Below the pieces are notes generated by a model. The model saw nothing but the letters and a program-made list of their open reading frames with translations. It was not told the origin of the DNA and ran no database searches. Of a stretch of DNA of 64,000 nt, positions 22,770 through 32,396 are shown in pieces; the stretch's first letter is position 1, and the number at the start of each line of letters is the position of its first letter. A program made the position numbers and the translations under genes. Origin of the DNA: Delphinus delphis (taxonomy: Eukaryota > Chordata > Mammalia > Artiodactyla > Delphinidae); the NCBI RefSeq assembly GCF_949987515.2, contig NC_082693.1, positions 20,270,994 to 20,334,993 on the forward strand, read 5' to 3'.

Positions 22770-23030
22770 TTAATTTAATTTGACAAATATGTAACTGAGT
22801 GTCTACAGTATAACTGGAGATACAAAGATAAATGCAGTATAGCTCCTGCCTTAGAAGCTCCACACAATTCTATGGTTTGAACACAGTAGCTGATTATATG
22901 CCTATCGAATTATTTAAGCCCCCAAACAACCCAAGGGTCTCTAAGACAGTAACATGGACCTCAGTGCCTGGTGCAGGTTACTGCTCAATTAATGCTCTCT
23001 GAGAAAATTTACTGAGTGAATGAGAGAATT
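22770..23030. mobile_element. Decayed L2 fragments
   Basis: 22770-22900 looks like L2 in reverse complement ('ttgacaaatatgtaactgag', 'ggagatacaaagataaatgc'). 22945-23030 looks like a plus-strand L2 end ('cctcagtgcctggtgcaggt'). Confidence 0.5.
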
Positions 23031-24436
23031 TCAGTTAAATAAAAGAGTTGAATGATTAAATAAAATAAATGATACTATGCCAAGAGTAAATGAAAATACA
23101 GTCCTAGGGAAATATTATGTTCAATACAATAGCTTAAAATAAATGTTATCCTTATGAACCCTTAAATCAAGTTTCTATACAGTAAAAAAAAATAATGAAT
23201 GTGCTTCCTTGTCAGTTCCCCTATAATAAGCAGTGATCATATACTTCAAAAGAAATCCTATCTTTTACTTAACTATGGAATAGTACTCCATGAGAGGAAA
23301 CACTTGATTCCAACTGACGATTAGCATATGCCTTGAAAAATAAGGAAAAAGACTCTTAATGATTCTTAAATGTTAATGGATTTTAATATCTTACTTGGGC
23401 CTCTTAGGGCCTCTCAACCTCAGCTAATATCCTGTAATATGAAATTCTCTAATATTGACAAAGCAAATAAGCAAATGTCCTGCACATTTTAAGTTGAGGG
23501 CTTAAGTACTTCTTTACTCTTTGCTTTCCATGTATTAGACACTTACATTGCTTTCCTTCTACTAGAAGTTTCACAGGGCAATCCGTCCCAGCACCTGTGA
23601 CTTGCACTGTGGACCGAAGACCAGTGTGAAGGTCAAAGTCACAGGAGAATCTGCCAGAAAGTATGGGAGAACAATGAATGGCATGTTAGTGAAATTTTTT
23701 AAAAAATCACTATTTTACATTCACTAATCGCTGCCTTATCCACATAACAATATCTCTATGTCCCTTTGCCAAGTACACGCATAATTTTTGTTCTTTTAGG
23801 CTAAAAGGCCCACTTTTATAGGCTTTTTCCATTTTGCTCACTTATTTTGGAAAGTAAAAATACAAATGATTAAATGAAACCATACAGAAACTCACATTTA
23901 CAGAAATAACAACTTTTATAAATGGTTCTTTTAATACAACCAACTATCCTTTGGGTATATAATAGTTACTTATTACAAAGAGCATTACAATTGTCCACCA
24001 GAGAGAGAGAAAATACATTATTACAGCTCTAGCCAATAAACTGGGCTAGAGCTAACCCAAATATTAGGTGTACTCATCGGGATAAGATAAGTCAAGTTAA
24101 AATCCATTTAAAGCATAAAATTTCAAAACAAAAAGAAAATAAGTATAGGATGCTATGTCCACTTGATGGAATATACTGAAGTCATTTAAAATGTGCTTCA
24201 TAAAAAGCATTTGGAGAAATAAAGGATATTTCCACAAAGCCATTTTGCTGTAGCTATGGTAAAACAACAAATTTCAAATAATTCATTTTTAGAAACCTCC
24301 AAGTCATGTGTAAAGCTGATACTAATGACCCTGTTTATCCTTAACCTGATTAAAAGAGGTTTGGGGTTTCCACTTCAATTATTTGACTCTTACAGGTATA
24401 TAAATAACATTTATATCCAGAAAAAAAATATGTGTA
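23031..24436. other. Unassigned AT-rich sequence
   Basis: No gene, RNA or confident repeat is recognised in this 1.4 kb. Confidence 0.45.
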
Positions 24437-24659
24437 GGGCTTCCCTGGTGGCGCAGTGGTTGAGAGTCCGCCTGCCGATGCAGGGGACATGGGTTCGTGC
24501 CTCGGTCCGGGAAGATCCCACATGCCGCGGAGTGGCTGGGCCCGTGAGCCACGGCCGCTGAGCCTGCGCGTCCGGAGCCTGTGCTCCGCAATGGGAGAGG
24601 CCACAACAGTGAGTGGCCCGCGTATCACAAAAAAAATTTTTTTTAAATTTAAAAAAAAT
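24437..24659 (+). mobile_element. CHR-2-like SINE
   Basis: This is a full plus-strand SINE from 'gggcttccctggtggcgcag' through B-box-like 'gggttcgtgcc' to a mixed A/T tail (24628-24659). No clear target duplication was found because both flanks are A-rich. Confidence 0.92.
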
Positions 24660-24848
24660 ACAGAGTTGTCTGTTCTCTATAGTTTTTAAAGAAAGAGGAG
24701 AATAAAAGTGATTATTACACAGATCTATGTATTAACTGAAAGCAGAGTGATATAATCCTCATAACTTTATGAGATAAATCAGAGTATTTAAGATGTGGAC
24801 CATTCAAAATACTTATAACAACGTAGAAGAACATTTAAAATGCTTGAG

Positions 24849-24956
24849 AATACCTCACACCATATAAAAAAGTAACTCAAAATGAATCAAAGACCAAAAT
24901 GTGACAGCTAAGAGTACAAAATTCTTAGAAGAAAACATAGCCATAAATCTTTATTA
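24849..24956 (+). mobile_element. L1 ORF2 fragment
   Basis: 'cctcacaccatataaaaaag', 'atgaatcaaagaccaaaatg' and 'ttcttagaagaaaacatag' match the ORF2 stretch found at about 31054-31140 in the full-length copy. Both ends are cut and there is no 3' UTR or tail. Confidence 0.75.
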
Positions 24957-25103
24957 CCGAGGCTCCTTGGTGCGGCTAATGGTGGACTCCGGGAGGGCTC
25001 ACGCCAAGGAGTACTCCCCAGAACTTCTGCTACCAGTGTCCTCGTCCTCACGGTGAGGTACAGCCACCCCCACCTCTTCAGGAGGCCCTCCAACACTAGC
25101 AGA
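24957..25103 (-). mobile_element. L1 5'-UTR fragment, inverted
   Basis: The reverse complement resembles the 5' UTR of another artiodactyl L1 subfamily, not the 5' UTR of the full-length L1 that follows. It directly abuts the plus-strand ORF2 fragment. Subfamily recognition is from memory and not verified. Confidence 0.55.
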
Positions 25104-25105
25104 TC

Positions 25106-25200
25106 ACTGGTTCTCAAACTCTGTCTAGCGTGCATCAGAATCCCCAGGAGGACCTGTGAAAACACAGATGACTGGGTTCCAGCCCCAGTGTTCCTGATTC
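25106..25200 (+). mobile_element. MER5A-type hAT DNA transposon, truncated
   Basis: It starts with the terminal repeat 'cactggttctcaaact', then 'agcgtgcatcagaatcccca' and 'gaaaacacagatgactgggt'. Only the left half is present. It stops where the full-length L1 begins, and the missing half is not found after the L1. Confidence 0.85.
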
Positions 25201-25215
25201 GGAGAGGACGAGGGG

Positions 25216-25225
25216 AAGATGGCGG
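25216..25225 (+). promoter_or_regulatory. YY1-like site at L1 5' end
   Basis: aagatggcgg fits the YY1 core (AAGATGGCGG), which in human L1 sits at the 5' end and positions transcription start. The same role is inferred here from position and sequence. Confidence 0.6.
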
Positions 25226-25439
25226 AAGAGTAAGACGCGGAGATCACCTTCCTCCCCACAGATACACCAGAAATACATTTACACGTGGAACAACTCCTAC
25301 AGAACACCTACTGAACGCTGGCAGAAGACCTCAGACCTCCCAAAAGGCAAGAAACTCCCCCACGTACCTGGGTAGGGCAAAAGATAAAAGAATAAACAGA
25401 GACAAAAGAATAGGGATGGGACCAGCACCAGTGGGAGGG

Positions 25440-26180
25440 AGCTGTGAAGGAGGAAACGTTTCCACACACTAGAAGCCCCTTCACGGGCGGAGACTGCGGG
25501 TGGCGGAGGGGGAAGCTTCAGAGCCGCAGAGGAGAGCCCAGCAACACGGGTGCGGAGGGCAAAGCGGAGAGATTCCCGCACAGAGGATCAGGGCCGACAG
25601 GCACTCACCAGCCCGAGAGGCTTGTCTGCTCCCGCGCCGGGGCGGGCGGGGCTGCGAGCTGAGGCTCGGGTTTCAGTCGGAGCGCAGGGAGAGGACTGGG
25701 TAGGCGGCGTGAACACAGCCTGCAGGGGTTAGTGCACCACGGCTAGCCGGGAGGGAGTCCGGGGAAAAGTCAGGAGCTGCCGAAGAGGCAAGAGACTTTT
25801 TCTTCCCTCTTTGTTTCCTGGTGCGCGAGGAGAGAGGATTAAGAGAGCTGCTTAAAGGAGCTCCAGAGACGGGCGCGAGCCGCGGCTAAAAGCGTGGATC
25901 CCAGAGACGGGCATGAGACGCTAAGGCTGTTGCTGCCACCACCAAGAAGCCTGTGTGCGAGCACAGGTCACTATCCACACCCCCCTTCCGGGGAACCTGT
26001 GCAGGCCGCCACTGCCAGGGTCCCGCTATCCGGGGACAGCTTCCCCGGAAGAACGCACGACGCGCCTCACGCTGGTGCGTCACGTCGGCCTCTGCCGCCG
26101 CAGGCCCGCCCCGCACTCCGTGCCCCGCCCTCCCCCTGGCCTGAGTGAACCGGAGCCACCGAATCAGCGGCTCCTTTAAC
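25440..26180 (+). promoter_or_regulatory. L1 internal promoter, CpG-rich 5' UTR
   Basis: This is the only strongly CpG-rich, GC-rich stretch in the window. It lies within the L1 5' UTR and therefore belongs to the transposon's internal pol II promoter, not to a host gene. In mammals such regions are normally silenced by DNA methylation. CpGs are still numerous, so decay since insertion has been limited. Confidence 0.7.
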
Positions 26181-26439
26181 CCCGTCCTGTCTGAGTGAAG
26201 AACAGACGCCCTCCGGCCACCTACACGCAGAAGTGGGGCCAAATCCAAAGCTGAGCCCCCGGGAGCTGTGAGAACAAAGAAGAGAAAGGGAAATCTCTCC
26301 CAGCAGCCTCAGAAGCAGTGGTTTAAAGCTCCACAATCAACTTGATGTACCTGCATCTGTGGAATACATGAATAGACAACGAATCATCCCAAATTGAGGA
26401 GGTGGACCTTGAGAGCAATATTTATGATTTTTTCCCCTT

Positions 26440-26760
26440 TTCCTTTTTTTGTGAGTGTGTATGTGTATGCTTCTGTGTGAGATTTTGTCTGTATAGCTTT
26501 GCTTCCACCATTTGTCCTAGGGTTCTATCCGTCCGTTTCTTTGTTTTTTTTAAAATTTTTTTCTTAAAAATTATTTTTTATTTTAATAACTTTATTTTAT
26601 TTTATCTTACTTTATTTTCTTTTACTTTATGTTCTTTCTTTCTTTCTTTTTTCCTTCCTTCCTTCCTCCCTCCCTCCCTCCCTCCTTTCTTTCTTTCTTT
26701 CTTTCTTTCTTTCTACTTCTACTAATTCTTTCTTTCTACTTTTTCTCCCTTTTATTCTGA
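26440..26760. repeat. Pyrimidine-rich low-complexity tract in L1 5' UTR
   Basis: T-rich sequence with long TTTC, TTCC and TCCC runs (about 26636-26715) lies between the GC-rich promoter and ORF1. It looks like a microsatellite expansion inside the 5' UTR and accounts for part of the element's extra length. Confidence 0.85.
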
Positions 26761-27259
26761 GCCGTGTGGATGAAAGGCTCTTGGTGCTCCAGCAAGGAGT
26801 CAGTGCTGTGCCTCTGAGGTGGGAGAGCCAACTTCAGGACACTGGTCCACAAGAGACCTCCCAGCTCCACATAATATCAAATGGCGAAAATCTCCCAGAG
26901 ATCTCCATCTCAACACCAGCACCCAGCTTCACTCAACGACCAGCAAGCTACAGTGCTGGACACCCTATGTGAAACAACTAGCAAGACAGGAACACAACCC
27001 CACCCATTAGCAGAGAGGCTGCCTAAAATCATAATAAGTCCAAAGACACCCCAAAACACACCACCAGATGTGGACCTGCCCACCAGAAAGACAAGGTCCA
27101 GCCTCATCCACCAGAACACAGGAACTAGTCCCCTCCACCAGGAAGCCTACACAACCCACTGAACCAACCTTAGCCACTGGGGACAGACACCAAAAACAAC
27201 GGGAACTACGGACCTGCAGCCTGCAAAAAGGAGACCCCAAACACAGTAAGATAAGCAAA

Positions 27260-28153
27260 ATGAGAAGACAGAAAAACACACAGCAGTTGAAGGAGCAAGA
27301 TTAAAACCCACCAGACCTAACAAATGAAGAGGAAATAGGCAGTCTACCTGAAAAAGAATTCAGAATAATGATAGTAAAGATATCCAAAATCTTGGAAATA
27401 GAATAGACAAAATACAAGAAATATTTAACAAGGACCTAGAAGAACTAAAGATGAAACAAGCAATGATGAACAACACAATAAATGAAATTAAAAATACTCT
27501 AGATGGGATCAATAGCAGAATAACTGAGGCAGAAGAACGGATAAGTGACCTGGAACATAAAATAGTGGAAGTAACTACTGAGGAGCAGAATAAAGAAAAA
27601 AGAATGAAAAGAACTGAGGACAGTCTCAGAGACCTCTGGGACAACATTAAATGCACCAACATTCGAATTATAGGGGTTCCAGAAGAAGAAGAGAAAAAGA
27701 AAGAGACTGTGAGAAAATATTTGAAGAGATTATAGTTGAAAACTTCCCTAATATGGGAAAGGAAATAGTTAATCAAGTCCAGGAAGCACAGGTAGTCCCA
27801 TACAGGATAAATCCAAGGAGAAATACGCCAAGATACATATTAATCAAACTTAAAAAATTAAATACAAAGAAAACATATTAAAAGCAGCAAGGGAAAAACA
27901 ACAAATAACACACAGGGGAATCCCCATAAGGTTAACCGCTGATCTTTCAGCAGAAACTCTGCAAGCCAGAAAGGACTGGCAGGACATATTTAAAGTGATG
28001 AAGGAGAAAAACCTGCAACCAAGATTACTCTAACCAGCAAGGATCTCATTCAGATTTGATGGAGAAATTAAAACCTTTACAGACAAGCAAAAGCTGAGAG
28101 AGTTCAGCACCACCAAACCAGCCTTACAACAAATGCTAAAGGAACTTCTCTAG
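27260..28153 (+). pseudogene. L1 ORF1 (ORF1p), multiply disrupted
   Basis: ORF1p is the L1 RNA-binding trimeric chaperone. The intended frame starts at ATG 27260 and would end at TAG 28151-28153, about 298 codons. A stop (TAA) comes after 14 codons at 27302. The frame shifts before 27451; the next open piece (27451-27735) holds a coiled-coil stretch with 'INSRITEAEERISDLE' and the start of the RRM ('NIRIIGVPE'). A further shift near 27707 moves the rest, with 'IFEEIIVENFP', to a third frame that stops at 27879. The C-terminal domain region follows in pieces. No functional ORF1p could be made. Confidence 0.9.
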
Positions 28154-28211
28154 GCAAGAAACACAAGAGAAGGAAAAGACCTACAATAACGAACCCAAAA
28201 CAATTAAGAAA

Positions 28212-31200
28212 ATGGGAATAGGAACATACATATCGATAATTACCTTAAATGTAACTGGACTAAATACTCCCACCAAAAGACACAGATTGGCTGAATGGAT
28301 ACAAAAACAAGACCTATATATATGCTGTCTACAAGAGACCCACTTCAGACCTAGAGACACATACAGACTGAAAGTAAGGAGATGGAAAAAGATATTCCAT
28401 GCAAATGGAAATCAAAAGAAAGCTGGAGTAGCAGTTCTCATATCAGACAAAACAGACTTTAAGGTAAAGACTATTAGAAGAGACAAAGAAGGACACTACA
28501 TAATGATCAAGGTATTGATCCAAGAAGAATATATAAAAATTGTAAATATTTATGCACCCAACATAGGAGCACCTAAATACATAAGGCAAATACTAACAGC
28601 CATAAAAGGGGAAATCGACAGTAACACATTCATAGTAGGGGACTTTAAAACCCCACTTTCACCAATGGACAGATCATCCAAAATGAAAATAAATAAGGAA
28701 ACACAAGCTTTAAATGATACATTAAACAAGATGGACTTAATTGATATTTATAGGACATTCCATCCAAAAACAACAGAATACACATTTTTCTCAAGTGCTC
28801 ATGGAACATTCTCTAGGATAGATCATATCTTGGGTCACAAATCAAGTCTTGGTAAATTTAAGAAAATTGAAATTGTATCAAGTATCTTTTCCGACCACAA
28901 CACTGTGAGACTAGATATCAATTACAGGAAAAGATCTGTAAAGAATACAAACACATGGAGGCTAAACAATACACTACTTAATAACGAAGTGATCACTGAA
29001 GAAATCAAAGAGGAAATAAAAAAATACCTAGAAACAAATGACAATGGAGACACGACGACCCAAAACCTATGGGATACAGCAAAAGCAGTTCTAAGAGGGA
29101 AGTTTATAGCAATACAATCCTACCTTAAGAAACAGGAAACATCTCAAATAAACAACCTAACCTTGCACCTAAAGCAATTAGAGAAAGAAGAACAAAAAAA
29201 CCCCAAAGTTAGCAGAAGGAAAGAAATCATAAAAATCAGATCAGAAATAAATGAAAAAGAAATGAAGGAAACGATAGCAAAGATCAATAAAACTAAAAGC
29301 TTGTTCTTTGAGAAGATAAACAAAATTGATAAACCATTAGCCAGACTCATCAAGAAAAAAAGAGAGAAGACTCAAATCAAGAGAATTAGAAATGAAAAAG
29401 GAGAAGTAAAAACTGACACTGGAGAAATACAAAAGGTTATGAGAGATTACTACAAGAAACTCTATGCCAATAAAATGGACAACCTGGGAGAAATGGACAA
29501 ATTCTTAGAAATGCACAGCCTGCCAAGACTGAATCAGGAAGAAATAGAAAATATGAACAGACCAATCACAAGCACTGAAATTGAAACTGTGATTAAAAAT
29601 CTTCCAACAAACAAAAGCCCAGGACCAGATGGCTTCACAGGCGAATTCTATCAAACATTTAGAGAAGAGCTAACACCTATCCTTCTCAAACTCTTCCAAA
29701 ATATAGCAGAGGGAGGAACACTCCCACACTCATTCTACGAGGCCACCATCACCTTGATACCAAAACCAGACAAGGATGTCACAAAGAAAGAAAACTACAG
29801 GCCAATATCACTGATGAACATAGTTGCAAAAATCCTCAACAAAATACTAGCAAACAGAATCCAACAGCACATTAAACGGATCATACACCATGATCAAGTG
29901 GGGTTTATTCCAGGAATGCAAGGATTCTTCAATATACGCAAATCAATCAACGTGATACACCATATTAACAAACTGAAGGAGAAAAACCACATGATCATCT
30001 CAATAGATGCAGAGAAAGCTTTCGACAAAATTCAACACCCATTTATGATAAAAACCCTGCAGAAAGTAGGCATAGAGGGAACTTTCCTCAACATAATAAA
30101 GGCCATATATGACAAACCCACAGCCAACATCGTCCACAATGGTGAAAAACTGAAAGCATTTCCACTAAGATCAGGAACAAGACAAGGTTGCCCACTCTCA
30201 CCACTCTTATTCAACATAGTTTTGGAAGTTTTAACCACAGCAATCAGAGAAGAAAAGGAATCGAAATCGGAAAAGAAGTAAAGCTGTCACTGTTTGCAGA
30301 TGACATGATACTATACATAGAAAATCCTAAAGATGCTACCAGAAAACTACTAGAGCTAATCAATGAATTTGGTAAAGTAGCAGGATACAAAATTAATGCA
30401 CAGAAATCTCTGACATTCCTATACACTAATGATGAAAAATCTGAAAGTGAAATCAAGAAAACACTCCCATTTACCATTGCAACAAAAAGAATAAAATATC
30501 TAGGAATAAACCTACCTAAGGAGACAAAAGACCTGCATGCAGAAAATTATAAGACACTGATGAAAGAAATTAAAGATGATACAAAGAGATGGAGAGATAT
30601 ACCATGTTCTTGGATTGGAAGAATCAATATTGTGAAAATGACTCTACTACCCAAAGCAATCTACAGATTCAATGCAATCGCGATCAAACTACCAATGGCA
30701 TTTTTCACAGAACTAGAACAAAAAAATTCACAATTTGTATGGAAACACAAAAGACCCCGAACAGCCAAAGCAATCTTGAGAATGAAAAACGGAGCTGGAG
30801 GTATCAGGCTCCCTGGCTTCAGACTATACTACAAAGCTACAGTAATCAAGACAGTATGGTACTGGCACAAAAACAGAAAGATAGATCAATGGAACAGGAT
30901 ACAAAGCCCAGAGATAAGCCCACGCACATATGGTCAGCTTATCTTTCATAAAGGAGGCAGGAATATACAATGGAGAAAGGACAGCCTCTTCAATAAGTGG
31001 TGCTGGGAAAACTGGACAGGTACATGTAAAAGTATGAGATTAGATCACTCCCTAACACCATACACAAAAATAAGCTCAAAATGGATTAAATACCTAAATG
31101 TAAGGCCAGAAACTATCAAACTCTTAGAGGAAAACATAGGCAGAACACTGTATGACATACATCACAGCAAGATCCTTTTTGACCCACTTCCTGGAGAAAT

Positions 31201-32017
31201 GGAAATAAAAACAAAAATAAACAAATGGGACCTAATGAAACTTCAAAGCTTTTGCACAGCAAAGGAAACCATAAACAAGACCAAAAGACAACCCTCAGAA
31301 TGGGAGAAAATATTTGCAAACGAATCAATGGACAAAGGATTAATCTCCAAAATTTATAAGCAGCTCATGCAGCTCAATAACAAAACAACAAAAAACCCAA
31401 TCCAAAAATGGGCAGAAGACCTAAATAGACATTTCTCCAAAGAAGATATACAGACTGCCAACAAACACATGAAAGAATGCTCAACATCATTAATCATTAG
31501 AGAAATGCAAATCAAAACTACAATGAGATATCATCTCACACCAGTCAGAATGGCCATCATCAAAAAATCTAGAAACAATAAATGCTGGAGAGGGTGTGGA
31601 GAAAAGAGAACACTCTTGCACTGCTGGTGGGAATGTGAATTGGTACAGCTACTATGGAGAACAGTATGGAGGTTCCTTAAAAAACTACAAATAGAACTAC
31701 CATGTGACCCAGCAATCCCACTACTGGGCATATACCCTGAGAAAACCATAATTCAAAAAGAGTCATGTACCAAAATGTTCATTGCAGCTCTATTTACAGT
31801 AGCCTGGAGATGGAAGCAACCTAAGTGCCCATCATCGGATGAATGGATAAAGAAGATGTGGCACATATATACAATGGAGTATTACTCAGCCATAAAAAGA
31901 AACGAAATTGAGCTATTTGTAATGAGGTGGATAGACCTAGAGTCTGTCATATAGAGTGAAGTAAGTCAGAAAGAGAAAGACAAATACCATTTGCTAACAC
32001 ATATATATGGAATTTAA
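28212..32017 (+). pseudogene. L1 ORF2 (endonuclease/reverse transcriptase), disrupted
   Basis: ORF2p nicks target DNA and reverse-transcribes L1 RNA. The first open part (28212-30281, 689 codons) covers the AP-type endonuclease and most of the RT domain; the second (30188-31954) carries FADD, the thumb and the Cys-rich C-terminus. Seen in the endonuclease: N13, E42, Y114, D144, SRIDHIL and SDHN. The catalytic asparagine expected at residue 146 is lysine (codon 28647-28649; GDFK, not GDFN). A deletion near 30255-30285 shifts the frame just before FADD (30293-30304). A TAG at 31952 ends the frame about 21 codons before the natural TAA at 32015-32017; the 16.6-kb L1 copy reads through this position. 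The protein would be inactive. Confidence 0.95.
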
Positions 32018-32234
32018 GAAAAAAAAATGTCATGAAGAACCTAGGGGTAAGACAGGAATAAAGACACAGACCTACTAGAGAATGGACTTGAGGATATGGG
32101 AGGGGGAAGGGTAAGCTGTGACAAAGCGAGAGAGAGGCATGGACATATATACACTACCAAACGTAAGGTAGAAAGCTAGTGGGAAGCAGTTGCATAGCAC
32201 AGGGAGATCAGCTCGGGCCTTTGTGACCGCCTGG

Positions 32235-32266
32235 AGGGGTGGGATAGGGAGGGTGGGAGGGAGGGA
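32235..32266 (+). other. G-rich tract (quadruplex motif) in L1 3' UTR
   Basis: At least five runs of three or more G separated by one to three bases. Equivalent tracts occur in the other L1 3' ends at 17303-17330, 33843-33869 and 56280-56306, and on the minus strand at 15523-15549. A 3'-UTR G-rich tract is a known conserved feature of mammalian L1. Confidence 0.85.
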
Positions 32267-32367
32267 GACGCAAGAGGGAAGAGATATGGGAACGTATGTA
32301 TATGTATAACTGATTCACTTTGTTATAAAGCAGAAACTAACACACCATTGTAAAGCAATTATACCCC

Positions 32368-32373
32368 AATAAA
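32368..32373 (+). terminator. L1 polyadenylation signal
   Basis: AATAAA about 12 bases before the A-rich tail of the full-length L1. Confidence 0.9.
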
Positions 32374-32396
32374 GATGTTTAAAAAAAAGAAAAAAA

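Larger units (their letters stand above)
25205..32396 (+). mobile_element. Full-length L1 retrotransposon, defective
   Basis: All parts of a mammalian L1 are present in order: GC-rich 5' UTR (about 25.2-27.26 kb), ORF1 (27260-28153), a 58-base spacer, ORF2 (28212-32017), 3' UTR with a G-rich tract, AATAAA at 32368-32373 and an A-rich tail to about 32396. At about 7.2 kb it is at the long end for L1, partly because of a pyrimidine expansion in the 5' UTR. Both ORFs are broken. I found no target-site duplication. The 5' boundary is uncertain by about 15 bases. Confidence 0.95.

Noticed and set aside
25053..26248. Several 60-139-codon frames on both strands near 25-26.2 kb
   Set aside because: They lie in MER5A and the GC-rich L1 5' UTR, where stop codons are scarce because of composition.
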